Below are positions 1 to 6,460 of a DNA stretch of 8,679 bases, one piece after another. The notes below the pieces were generated by a model. That model ran no database searches, had not been told where the DNA came from, and saw only the letters and a program-made list of their open reading frames with translations. Origin of the DNA: an uncultured Clostridia bacterium (lineage in GTDB: Bacteria; Bacillota; Clostridia; Oscillospirales; Acutalibacteraceae); NCBI GenBank assembly GCA_937884625.1, contig CALGCE010000088.1:1-8679 (forward strand), written 5' to 3'. Each line of letters begins with the position of its first letter. The stretch's first letter is position 1. Both the position numbers and the translations under genes were made by a program.

Positions 1-1
1 A

Positions 2-358
2 AGCGAGGACGGAGCCAGCATCTATTCGGCCTCGAAGATTGCACGCGAGGAGTTCCCCGACTATGACGTAACGGTCAGGGGAGCCGTGTCGATAGGCCGA
101 CGACTGATGGACCCGCTGGCCGAGCTGGTTAAGATTGACCCCTCGAGCATCGGTGTGGGACAGTACCAGAAGGACGTGAACCAAAGCCTGCTGAAGAAGT
201 CGCTGGACCAGACCGTGGTGAGTTGTGTGAACCGCGTCGGGGTAAACGTCAACACCGCCAGCAAGCACCTGCTGACCTACATCAGCGGACTGGGTCCTAC
301 CCTCGCCCAGAACATCGTGGACTACAGGAAGGAGCACGGCGCCTTCAAGACCCGTTAG
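2..358 (+). pseudogene. tex: Tex fragment, Bacteroidota-like, GC-rich, truncated at both ends
   Basis: This frame is open from the window edge to a TAG at 356-358. It encodes about 118 residues from the middle of Tex, a conserved RNA-binding transcription accessory protein. Visible Tex signatures are [44 protein letters not shown] and the start of the helix-hairpin-helix region ([20 protein letters not shown]). Residue choices such as [22 protein letters not shown] resemble Bacteroidota Tex from memory. Base composition is far richer in G and C than everything downstream, with many GC-ending codons. The reading frame stops because it runs into a second, out-of-frame tex segment that starts at about 349. 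The N-terminal part lies outside the window; the C-terminal part of this copy is absent. A GTG at 86 is an internal valine, not a start. Tex identity is secure; Bacteroidota origin is inferred. Confidence 0.85.
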
Positions 359-594
359 CGGAACTTGTAAAAATCGACCCGAAAGCAATAGGTGTAGGTC
401 AGTATCAGCACGATATGCCCCCTGCCCGTCTGTCGGATACGCTTGACGGTGTGGTTGAAGACTGCGTAAACTCGGTAGGTGTTGACCTTAATACCGCTTC
501 CGTACAACTGCTGTCAAGGGTGTCGGGACTAGGCACTGCCGTTGCTAAAAACATTGTTAATTACCGTGAAGAAAACGGCGTATTTTCATCTCGC
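110..594 (+). repeat. Same 82-codon tex segment present twice (110-355 and 349-594)
   Basis: Both halves encode the stretch from [11 protein letters not shown] to the arginine after the NIV(D/N)YR(K/E)E motif, 82 codons each, with no gaps needed to align them. They differ heavily at DNA level, mainly by GC-ending versus AT-ending codons, and at many amino-acid positions. They are therefore two orthologues from different organisms and not a recent tandem duplication. Confidence 0.85.
349..355. other. tex: Chimeric junction between two tex genes (7-base shared string)
   Basis: GACCCGT at this position reads as the end of K-T-R in the upstream GC-rich tex frame and as the start of D-P-L in the downstream low-GC tex frame. 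Left of it the DNA is GC-rich; right of it the DNA is AT-rich. The downstream piece goes back 82 codons in the protein and repeats [11 protein letters not shown], and the frame shifts by one base. A short shared string at a composition break is typical of assembly or amplification chimeras, although a rare illegitimate recombination cannot be excluded from sequence alone. Confidence 0.8.
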
Positions 595-1200
595 ACGCAA
601 CTTAAAAAGGTTCCCAAATTAGGACCGAAAGCATTTGAACAGTGTGCAGGATTTTTGCGTATAACAGACGGTAAAAATCCTCTCGACAATACAGCCGTAC
701 ACCCCGAAAGTTACGATACCGCAAGGTCACTGCTTAAACTTTTCGGTTACAGCGAAAACGATATTACCGATAAGAAAGTAAAGGGTTTATGTGATAAGGT
801 AAGTGCGTTTGGTATAGATAAAACCGCAGAAGAATTAAACGTCGGTATACCAACTCTTAATGATATAATAAATGAACTTGAAAAGGATGCAAGAGACCCA
901 CGTGACGAACTGCCCCCTCCGCTTTTAAAGCACGATATTATGTCGCTTGACGACCTTAAAACGGGTATGGAACTAACGGGTACCGTCAGAAATGTAATCG
1001 ACTTTGGTGCATTTGTTGATGTAGGCGTACACGAAGACGGACTTGTACACATATCCCAAATAACCGACAGATTTATCAAACACCCGAGTGAAGTACTTAA
1101 AGTCGGCGATGTTGTAAAGGTATGGGTACTCTCTGTCGATACTTCAAAAAAGCGAATTTCACTTACTATGCGTAAAGACAAAATTTCAGGTGATGCTTGA
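349..1200 (+). CDS. tex: Tex RNA-binding protein, clostridial, C-terminal 283 residues (5' end missing)
   Basis: This is the C-terminal part of Tex, a cytoplasmic RNA-binding transcription accessory protein. Reading from Asp at 349, residues 1-45 complete the YqgF-like region ([19 protein letters not shown]). Residues about 45-105 are the helix-hairpin-helix part ([19 protein letters not shown], then [19 protein letters not shown]). Residues about 205-275 are a typical S1 RNA-binding domain ([32 protein letters not shown]). The true start and roughly the N-terminal 60% are missing because the sequence switches to a foreign tex copy at 349. The same frame stays open back to 223, but residues encoded before 349 are an out-of-frame reading of the foreign copy and should not be annotated. 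The stop TGA at 1198-1200 lies one base before the next gene's ATG, implying cotranscription. Confidence 0.9.
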   Translation, partial: DPLAELVKIDPKAIGVGQYQHDMPPARLSDTLDGVVEDCVNSVGVDLNTASVQLLSRVSGLGTAVAKNIVNYREENGVFSSRTQLKKVPKLGPKAFEQCAGFLRITDGKNPLDNTAVHPESYDTARSLLKLFGYSENDITDKKVKGLCDKVSAFGIDKTAEELNVGIPTLNDIINELEKDARDPRDELPPPLLKHDIMSLDDLKTGMELTGTVRNVIDFGAFVDVGVHEDGLVHISQITDRFIKHPSEVLKVGDVVKVWVLSVDTSKKRISLTMRKDKISGDA

Positions 1201-1201
1201 T

Positions 1202-1942
1202 ATGCTTACTACCGTAATTAATATTGCTGACTTAAACATTAAGGTAATTCACTCATACCCGTACTTTAAGGATTTTTCAAAGAAATATTTAACCGACAGT
1301 CTTTTAGTTGACTTTACCGTAAGCGTTGACCAAAATGACATTATTTTTGAAAAAAACAAATGTATCGAAGAAAGTGAATATGAAAATATACCCTATCAGA
1401 ATTTCCCTGACGAATATCTTGAAACAACCGCAATTTACCGTAAAATAGCACAAGTGTTACCGAAATATAATGCTATAATTTTTCACGGTTCGGCAGTGGC
1501 GGTAGAAAACAAGGCGTACATATTTACCGCAAAATCAGGTACGGGTAAGACAACTCATACTCTTTTATGGCTTAAAAACATAAAAAACAGTTTTATTGTA
1601 AACGGCGATAAACCCATTATCAGGATTTTTGATAACGGTATAAAAGTTTGCGGAACGCCTTGGTGCGGTAAAGAAAATTTAGGTGCAAACGTACAAATAC
1701 CTTTAAGCAGTATATGTATACTAAACAGAGGCGAAACTAACACCATTGAAAAAATAACCTTTAACGATGCTATTTCCATGCTTATAGGTCAAACCTACTG
1801 TTCGCCTGACACCGAAATTTTAACAGAAACACTTAAAACACTTGAAAAAATCACAAACAATGTAACTTTGTATAAACTATACTGTAATATGGAAGATGAC
1901 GCCTCACTTGTTGCATTTAAGGCGATGTCAGATAATAATTAA
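1202..1942 (+). CDS. HPr kinase-like P-loop protein (peptide-modification type)
   Basis: The protein is about 246 residues and belongs to the HPr kinase/PEP-carboxykinase-like P-loop group. The HGSAV motif is at residue 95, a Walker A loop AKSGTGKTTHT has its lysine at residue 116, VNGDKP has Asp136, and GTPWCGKE lies at about 151-158. It is shorter than true HPr kinase/phosphorylase and lacks its N-terminal domain. Small HprK-like enzymes are known in RiPP loci, and in lasso-peptide clusters one phosphorylates the peptide. I infer phosphoryl transfer to a peptide or protein; the substrate is unknown. ATG at 1202 is chosen because AGGTGA at 1188-1193 lies eight bases upstream; GTG 1190 and ATG 1193 are alternatives that would overlap tex. 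It follows tex by one base and faces the PqqD/nucleotidyltransferase operon tail to tail. Confidence 0.78.
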   Translation: MLTTVINIADLNIKVIHSYPYFKDFSKKYLTDSLLVDFTVSVDQNDIIFEKNKCIEESEYENIPYQNFPDEYLETTAIYRKIAQVLPKYNAIIFHGSAVAVENKAYIFTAKSGTGKTTHTLLWLKNIKNSFIVNGDKPIIRIFDNGIKVCGTPWCGKENLGANVQIPLSSICILNRGETNTIEKITFNDAISMLIGQTYCSPDTEILTETLKTLEKITNNVTLYKLYCNMEDDASLVAFKAMSDNN

Positions 1943-1955
1943 ATAGGCACAAAAT

Positions 1956-1982
1956 ATGCGGACTGCTTTTGGCAGTCCGCAT
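1956..1982. terminator. Hairpin terminator between converging genes, probably bidirectional
   Basis: An 11-base perfect stem, ATGCGGACTGC at 1956-1966 and its complement at 1972-1982, closes a five-base loop. On the plus strand it is followed by TTTGCAATTATTTCTT, and on the minus strand by ATTTTG, so the U tracts are only moderate. Its place between the stops of the HprK-like gene (1942) and the minus-strand operon (2002) supports a terminator serving both sides. Confidence 0.8.
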
Positions 1983-2001
1983 TTGCAATTATTTCTTAAT
2001 A

Positions 2002-2979
2002 CTATTCGTTTGTATATACGTTACTGATTTTTTTCTCCAATACTTTAATTTCTTTACTCAACTTATCCATTTTCGCTTCTAAATCGCTGTCAAGTTGTTT
2101 TGTATCCTCGACCTTTTTATAATACATTTTACTTGCCTCATTAAATCCCGTAACTATAAGTTGGTCTTTGTTAAATTTCGAAATATAATCAAGCATATTT
2201 TCAAAACTACTTACCGTCTTTTCTGCTATATCGGAAGTCTGCTTGAACAACAAAGCATAATTGCCACCCATTTCTATGAGATAATCAATATCAGACTTAA
2301 CACCCGTATAATTCCAAGAACGGTATGCAGGGTACCAAATTCCGTCTTTTGAGTATTTGCCGTGCATTGACATATTGTTATCTCCGCCATGTAAAATGAT
2401 TTTTACATTATATTTTGACAGTATATCCAAATATTTATCACTGTATGAATCGGTTGAAAAATAGACGGTCTGCGGAAAAGCAATTTTTAAACTTTTCAGT
2501 TTTTTATCCAAATCAGCAAAATATTTATCTACGTCAGAAATTCCGTCCCAAGCAACACAGTACTCCCAACCCGAAGACAACATAGAATTAAATTCCTTCG
2601 TACTCATTTTACCTGCCATATCAGGTAAATCGCTATCAGATAAAATAAGCACACCCTTATAATTATATTTTTGCATAATCGGGAAAATTTCAGTATAATA
2701 ATTCCTATTTAAACCGAATAATGCAATCTCACACGTAGCCGTACCAACCATATGAATATTGTATTCACTTTTTACTTTTTTTAGTTCTTGCGTCAATTCG
2801 TCTTTTTGTTTTGTCAGTTCTTCCTGTTTTGACCTGATTTGCAAAATATCGGAATTATATTGTGTTTGTGCTTTGCGGTCTTTTTTTATCGCAAATACCG
2901 TAAGTAATACAACACCTATTGCAAGTAAAACAACGCATATTTTACAAAAAATTGTTGCAACCGACTTAAATCTTTTCAT
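2002..2979 (-). CDS. Membrane-anchored coiled-coil protein with degenerate polysaccharide-deacetylase fold
   Basis: The protein has 325 residues. Residues 11-31 form one hydrophobic membrane segment after a short basic start, so the bulk is probably outside the cell. Residues about 33-74 and 284-320 are charged, heptad-like coiled coils flanking a central domain. That domain follows a NodB/polysaccharide-deacetylase layout: YTEIFPIMQKYNYKGVLIL, then MSTKEFNSMLSSGWEY (compare the usual strand 'GWEIGSH'), then FPQTVYFSTDSYSDKYLDIL. The metal-binding TFDDG motif is replaced by ALFGLN and the SH(T/S) histidine by CVAWD, so I expect no standard deacetylase activity. GGGG at 2990-2993 gives the ribosome site ten bases from the ATG. 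It is the last gene of the operon, 17 bases after the PqqD-like gene. The fold assignment is from memory of the family pattern and is moderate. Confidence 0.65.
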   Translation of the reverse strand: MKRFKSVATIFCKICVVLLAIGVVLLTVFAIKKDRKAQTQYNSDILQIRSKQEELTKQKDELTQELKKVKSEYNIHMVGTATCEIALFGLNRNYYTEIFPIMQKYNYKGVLILSDSDLPDMAGKMSTKEFNSMLSSGWEYCVAWDGISDVDKYFADLDKKLKSLKIAFPQTVYFSTDSYSDKYLDILSKYNVKIILHGGDNNMSMHGKYSKDGIWYPAYRSWNYTGVKSDIDYLIEMGGNYALLFKQTSDIAEKTVSSFENMLDYISKFNKDQLIVTGFNEASKMYYKKVEDTKQLDSDLEAKMDKLSKEIKVLEKKISNVYTNE

Positions 2980-2996
2980 AAAAATTTAACCCCAAA

Positions 2997-3263
2997 TTAT
3001 TCTTCAAGTGCATCAATAGAACGCAAACCGTCTAAAACAAACCTTACGCCCTCGCTTATTTTTTCATAAGAAGCATCATACTTTTCACACATTGCATCTA
3101 TAATATTTTCTTCTGTTGTTTGCTCACGAAGACAATCAATAATAAAGGCAGCCGTCTCATTGTTCCTGACAACACCCCTGAAATTTTTTACAATTTGACT
3201 GTCAGGTATAAGATAATTATCGTTTTCAAGTTTGCGATTTAAAAAACCGTCCTTTAATTTCAT
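2997..3263 (-). CDS. PqqD-like protein (RiPP recognition element)
   Basis: This 88-residue protein matches the PqqD family in length and pattern. It has an N-terminal beta part (NYLIPDSQIVKNFRGVV, with N-E-T-A-A near residue 36) and a helical part with the typical TTEENIIDAMCEKYDAS, followed by VRFVLDGLRSIDALEE. PqqD-type domains bind the leader of a ribosomally made peptide and present it to a modifying enzyme. No radical SAM partner and no clear precursor peptide lie in the window, so its client is unknown. It starts three bases after the nucleotidyltransferase stop, with GGGGAC at 3272-3277 eight bases before the ATG, so translation of the two is probably coupled. It could instead be a free-standing adaptor for the nucleotidyltransferase or the HprK-like enzyme. 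Confidence 0.82.
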   Translation of the reverse strand: MKLKDGFLNRKLENDNYLIPDSQIVKNFRGVVRNNETAAFIIDCLREQTTEENIIDAMCEKYDASYEKISEGVRFVLDGLRSIDALEE

Positions 3264-3266
3264 ATA

Positions 3267-4478
3267 TCACAGTCCCCATTTTTTTATAATATCTATTTCT
3301 CCGTCAAGAGTTTTCTTGGAAGCAAAAGAATTTTTTACCTGCTTAACGCCGTAATACATACCTCTGTTTTTTACACTTCTATATTGACGTAAAACCCACA
3401 CCATCGGAAGTTTATAAGGCTTTTTATAAACCATATCACGGTATCTGCCGTCTTTGATAATTTCGTCATAACCCGGAAATAGGCGTGAGAGTGCCAATTT
3501 AACCATAGTAAAAATATTTGCACCTTTATCAGATTTCATCGCAATATTTACCAAACTGTTGTACTGCTCTTTGGTCGCAGAAAAACCAAATACACCGCTA
3601 TCAAACGTCTTTTCGGTAACTATGTCGAAAAAATCATCATCAAGAGCATTGGACTCAATAGGAGATTTTACATCAAACCACCGCTCAATTAACGCAAAAC
3701 ATACCTTGGCAAACTCTAATAAACCAATGCATTCGAGTTGCTCGGTAATCCATGCCCAATTCATAACGGCACCCTTGTTTTCTACCAATACCGCTATATC
3801 CAAAAATTGGCGAAAGCCGACACCCAAGTATAAAATATGCTTTCTGATATGAAATATAAGGTACAAAAAATGAAAATTAATATCAAGGATTGATACTCCG
3901 TCTTTTTCATAGACGTATTGCCAAAAATTATTGAAATAATCAGATAATTTATCCGTATTTATTATAGAGTCATAACAAAGAGCAGTATGAATTTCAAATT
4001 CCATACCATCGTAAACATATACCCACTCATTAATGTATGTTTGAGGGCAAGTAAGCCCTAAGCCCAGCATAATATTATGGGATTTCGTACGGTCTTGCTG
4101 TCTTATTATAATGTCAGCGTCACCCATTGAGCGAAGTTCGGGTTTAGGGTACAACTCGGCTATGACAACACCCTTAACAAAGAAAAAAGGAATACCCTGT
4201 TTTGAAAACTCCTCCGATATTTTGCCTATAATGGTCTTACGATTAATATAAGAAAAAACATCCGAACCGAAATATTTTTTCAGGCTATTATTTAAACTAT
4301 CTTGTTTTCTGTCCTTAAAATAATTGCTTAACTGATAATATGTAATTCCTGCCAATTGATGATTTTGGGCATATCTTACAAGTAATTTTAAGTCAATACC
4401 GTCGGGTATAACTTCACTTTTTTCGTTATTTATATGTTGCGATAAAATTTTAAGAAAAAATTTTTGTTCTGAATTCAT
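3267..4478 (-). CDS. PF14907-type nucleotidyltransferase family protein
   Basis: The 403-residue protein fits the uncharacterised nucleotidyltransferase family PF14907. Key parts are FFFVKGVVIAELYPKPELR (about 98-116), then MGDADIII with Asp120 and Asp122 as the probable metal ligands. FEIHTAL at 161-167 supplies the likely third acidic residue, and the helical block NFHFLYLIFHIRKHILYLG (201-219) is followed by GFRQFLDIAV (221-230). All catalytic-looking positions are intact. Members often sit beside PqqD-like and HprK-like genes in RiPP clusters, but the reaction is not established as far as I know; transfer of a nucleotide to a peptide, sugar or protein is a guess. Its ATG overlaps the dockerin gene stop by four bases (ATGA, 4475-4478), and its stop is three bases from the PqqD-like start. 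There is only a weak ribosome site, so it depends on coupling. Confidence 0.85.
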   Translation of the reverse strand: MNSEQKFFLKILSQHINNEKSEVIPDGIDLKLLVRYAQNHQLAGITYYQLSNYFKDRKQDSLNNSLKKYFGSDVFSYINRKTIIGKISEEFSKQGIPFFFVKGVVIAELYPKPELRSMGDADIIIRQQDRTKSHNIMLGLGLTCPQTYINEWVYVYDGMEFEIHTALCYDSIINTDKLSDYFNNFWQYVYEKDGVSILDINFHFLYLIFHIRKHILYLGVGFRQFLDIAVLVENKGAVMNWAWITEQLECIGLLEFAKVCFALIERWFDVKSPIESNALDDDFFDIVTEKTFDSGVFGFSATKEQYNSLVNIAMKSDKGANIFTMVKLALSRLFPGYDEIIKDGRYRDMVYKKPYKLPMVWVLRQYRSVKNRGMYYGVKQVKNSFASKKTLDGEIDIIKKWGL

Positions 4479-5269
4479 TTACTTAAAAGAATCTTTCTTA
4501 AACTTACCAAATCTTTAATTTCGACAAGTTTATTATTATCAACATCGGCACTTGCGGTAAACTTATTATAAGCAAATATTTTTTTAAGACAAACCAAGTC
4601 GCTTAAATCAACATCGTTATCATAGTCAATATCGCCGACAATAAAATCACTGTCGTTGATAGTTACAAGTCCCCCGTCTTCAACAAAAATAACACCGCCA
4701 TAGGTTGAGATGTCGCCTGAAACTGCATTGTTAATAATTACATTCCTGTTAACCGCAATTTCTGCACCGCTTTTTACGTAAAACAAACAATTGTCCTTTG
4801 TGGGTGCTAAAATGTTATTGTTAAAAATTACATTCGTAAGTTCAAGTTTTGCACCGGAATTTACTACAAACATATTGCAATTAGTTAAATTTCGTGAAAC
4901 AGTAACCGTCGGTGCATCATTTTTCGGAATGAGGGTCTGAAAAAAACTGGAAACATTTGCACTTTCATCACAACTGATAAGATTAATGTTATAATTTTGC
5001 GGAATAACAACACATTCGTCAACGGTCTTATTACCCATAACCCCAATATATGAACTTGTCGTATTTAACCTAAGCATATAATCATTAATTGCACTGTTAA
5101 TTGAATATAATAAGTCAGTTTTTGTTGCCAACGGTGTATTAAAAGTAATAAGAAGTATATTACTGTCACCACCAACACCCGATTGACCCAAAACTTTTGT
5201 ACACAAAGAGAAAGACGAAAAAACAATTGCCAATGTCAAAAAACAGGCTAATAATTTTTTGTACTTCAT
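4475..5269 (-). CDS. Secreted beta-helix protein with C-terminal type I dockerin
   Basis: This 264-residue protein has a signal peptide (basic start, hydrophobic residues about 6-22, cleavage probably after VLG at residue 28). Residues about 85-210 show beta-helix-like repeats rich in asparagine (NMFVVNSGAKLELTNVIFNN; LFYVKSGAEIAVNRNVIINN; GGVIFVEDGGLVTINDSDF). The C-terminus is a complete dockerin with two calcium loops: D213, D215, D217, D221, D224, and D242, D244, N246, E250, D253. Dockerins bind cohesins on scaffoldins or cell-surface proteins, so the product is probably docked outside the cell. No catalytic domain is recognisable. AAAGGA at 5280-5285 is the ribosome site. It is the first gene of the operon that carries the nucleotidyltransferase and PqqD-like genes, which is an unusual setting for a dockerin. 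Confidence 0.85.
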   Translation of the reverse strand: MKYKKLLACFLTLAIVFSSFSLCTKVLGQSGVGGDSNILLITFNTPLATKTDLLYSINSAINDYMLRLNTTSSYIGVMGNKTVDECVVIPQNYNINLISCDESANVSSFFQTLIPKNDAPTVTVSRNLTNCNMFVVNSGAKLELTNVIFNNNILAPTKDNCLFYVKSGAEIAVNRNVIINNAVSGDISTYGGVIFVEDGGLVTINDSDFIVGDIDYDNDVDLSDLVCLKKIFAYNKFTASADVDNNKLVEIKDLVSLRKILLSK

Positions 5270-5344
5270 ATTGTTTAATTCCTTTCATTTTATAAGCTAT
5301 GCCTGACTTTAACTTTTTTCAGAATCTTATATGCTTATTTTCTT

Positions 5345-5566
5345 TTATCTCTTCGGATATGGTAAGTTATCTGGCAAACCTAAAATATAATCTGCTGATA
5401 CATTATAAAACAGACAAAGTTTAACAATATCTTCAATTTTGTATTTTGCTCTTCTGCATTCATATTTTGATATTGCTGATTGTTGACAATTTAATAAATT
5501 AGATATTGTTCTTTGGTCAATGTCTTTGTCTTCTCTTAAACCCGTTAATCTATCTACATAGTCCAT
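5345..5566 (-). CDS. XRE-family helix-turn-helix regulator
   Basis: The protein has 73 residues, essentially one Cro/C1-type DNA-binding domain: RLTGLREDKDIDQRTISNLL, then CQQSAISKYECRRAKY as the turn and recognition helix, and IVKLCLFYNVSADYILGL as the closing helices. There is no extra sensor domain. AAGGAG at 5577-5582 is ten bases before the ATG. It lies 75 bases upstream of the dockerin gene on the same strand, so it may be cotranscribed with the operon and control it. Half-sites repeated in its own leader suggest autoregulation. Such small XRE proteins are also common in mobile or stress-linked loci; nothing else mobile is visible here. Confidence 0.88.
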   Translation of the reverse strand: MDYVDRLTGLREDKDIDQRTISNLLNCQQSAISKYECRRAKYKIEDIVKLCLFYNVSADYILGLPDNLPYPKR

Positions 5567-5600
5567 TTTATATCATCTCCTTAAAAGATTTTTTATATAT

Positions 5601-5673
5601 TCTGAAACAGACTATTTACTAAAAGTGTATCGTAGTCTATTATGAAATTGCGATAAAAGTCTTAAACAGACTT
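5601..5673. promoter_or_regulatory. Cluster of AGTCT/AGACT half-sites, possible operators of the XRE regulator
   Basis: Four copies of AGTCT or its complement lie in 73 bases, at 5609-5613, 5634-5638, 5658-5662 and 5668-5672. Two form dyads: TCTG-AAA-CAGA at 5601-5611 and AAGTCT-TAAAC-AGACTT at 5657-5673. AAACAGACT occurs in both (5605-5613 and 5664-5672). They lie between the XRE start and a minus-strand TATAAT at 5680-5685, the right place for repression. Binding by this regulator is inferred from position only. Confidence 0.5.
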
Positions 5674-5679
5674 AGGAAA

Positions 5680-5685
5680 ATTATA
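5680..5685 (-). promoter_or_regulatory. Possible -10 box for the XRE gene and operon
   Basis: On the minus strand this reads TATAAT, about 115 bases before the XRE ATG. At 17 bases spacing the -35 position reads GTGCAA, a poor match, so the promoter may be weak or need activation. In such AT-rich DNA a chance TATAAT is plausible. Confidence 0.35.
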
Positions 5686-5744
5686 CCTCTTATTGATACA
5701 TATTGCACATTTTTATACCATTAATACTAATAACATTAATGATA

Positions 5745-5761
5745 TTTGTCACATTGACAAA
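5745..5761. promoter_or_regulatory. Perfect dyad TTTGTCA-CAT-TGACAAA
   Basis: Seven-base arms around a three-base centre form a possible operator for a dimeric regulator. A second TTGACAAAA string occurs at 5833-5841 as part of the rsmD -35, so the right arm may simply resemble a -35 box. No family consensus known to me fits exactly. Confidence 0.35.
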
Positions 5762-5832
5762 AATCCCAAAAAGTAACATTAGTTGTTTTATAAATAAAAA
5801 CTCGTTTTTTTGTAAAAAAATAAAATTAGGTA

Positions 5833-5862
5833 TTGACAAAAGGTATGTTAAAGTGTGATAAT
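5833..5862 (+). promoter_or_regulatory. Promoter of the rsmD-coaD operon
   Basis: The -35 is a perfect TTGACA at 5833-5838. An 18-base spacer leads to GATAAT at 5857-5862, preceded by TG one base upstream (5854-5855), an extended -10. Transcription should begin near 5869, leaving a leader of about 40 bases before the ATG at 5909. This is a strong housekeeping sigma-A type promoter. Confidence 0.75.
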
Positions 5863-5908
5863 ATCATTGATATATTATGCAATTATGTAATCAGTATTGG
5901 AGATTAAA

Positions 5909-6460
5909 ATGCGTGTAATTACAGGTACGGCACGTGGTAAACGTCTTATAACACCGCAGGGTAACGAGATAACACGTCCTACTTCCGATAGGGTTAAAGA
6001 GGGCGTTTTCAGTTCAATACAGTTTGATATTGAAGGTCGCAGGGTGCTTGACCTTTTTGCAGGTAGCGGTCAGTTAGGTATTGAGGCTTTAAGCAGAGGT
6101 GCTGAAAGTGCCGTATTTGTCGATACTTCCGACGAGTCTTTAAAGGCTATAAGAAAAAACCTTGAAACTACCGAATTTGTAAACTCTTCAAAGGTTGTAA
6201 AATCAGAGTATTCTCTGTTCCTCTCCCGATGCACAGATAAATTTGACATTGCTTTTCTTGACCCGCCTTATAATGTCGGCGTTTTGGAAAACGCAATAAG
6301 TTTAGTAAGCAAAGTTATGAGTGACTACGGAATTATTATCTGCGAACATCCTGATTACGTAAAAATTCCTGACAGTATAAACGGTTTTTCTGTTTTTAAG
6401 ACACTTAAATACGGAAAAATTCTAATCAGTCTTTACAAAGGGGGCAATTCAAACGAGTGA
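5909..6460 (+). CDS. rsmD: 16S rRNA (guanine-966-N2)-methyltransferase RsmD
   Basis: RsmD methylates N2 of G966 in 16S rRNA, using S-adenosylmethionine, during small-subunit assembly. The 183-residue protein has the family's N-terminal MRVITGTARGKRL and RPTSDRVKEGVF. The SAM-binding motif is VLDLFAGSGQLGIEA (46-60) and the catalytic motif DPPY is at residues 118-121; length is normal. ATG 5909 is chosen over TTG 5897 because MRVI(T/S)G is the conserved start and GGAG at 5899-5902 lies six bases upstream. It is the first gene of an operon with coaD and overlaps the inferred coaD start by eight bases. The order rsmD-coaD is common in Firmicutes. Confidence 0.95.
   Translation: MRVITGTARGKRLITPQGNEITRPTSDRVKEGVFSSIQFDIEGRRVLDLFAGSGQLGIEALSRGAESAVFVDTSDESLKAIRKNLETTEFVNSSKVVKSEYSLFLSRCTDKFDIAFLDPPYNVGVLENAISLVSKVMSDYGIIICEHPDYVKIPDSINGFSVFKTLKYGKILISLYKGGNSNE
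6437..6455 (+). promoter_or_regulatory. coaD ribosome site and noncanonical start
   Basis: AAAGGGGG at 6437-6444 lies inside the end of rsmD, eight bases before ACG at 6453-6455. The spacing is ideal for ACG and too short for ATT at 6447, so this site decides the start. Translation is probably coupled to termination of rsmD at 6458-6460. Confidence 0.65.

Larger units (their letters stand above)
5567..5908. other. AT-rich divergent intergenic region between XRE gene and rsmD
   Basis: No convincing gene is present in these 342 bases. From left to right it holds the XRE ribosome site, the AGTCT/AGACT half-site cluster, and a possible minus-strand -10. A dyad with 7-base arms CATTAAT (5719-5725) and ATTAATG (5735-5741) and a dyad TTTGTCA-CAT-TGACAAA (5745-5761) follow. 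An A/T-rich tract of no clear role (about 5762-5828) leads to the rsmD promoter and ribosome site. Confidence 0.7.

Noticed and set aside
223..348. N-terminal extension of the clostridial tex frame back to a TTG/ATG-like start at 223
   Set aside because: This part is an out-of-frame reading of the GC-rich foreign tex copy; it has no Tex similarity in this frame.
747..1181. 144-residue minus-strand ORF inside tex
   Set aside because: It is a shadow of a well-supported conserved S1-domain gene, with serine/threonine-rich low-complexity translation.
2095..2352. 85-residue plus-strand ORF within the pseudo-deacetylase gene, considered as a precursor peptide
   Set aside because: It has no ribosome site and no leader/core organisation, and it lies fully opposite a better-supported gene.
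5270..5344. Separate promoter for the dockerin operon (TATAAA on the minus strand at 5289-5294)
   Set aside because: There is no usable -35 at the right spacing, and the start point would fall on the ribosome site; cotranscription with the XRE gene is simpler.
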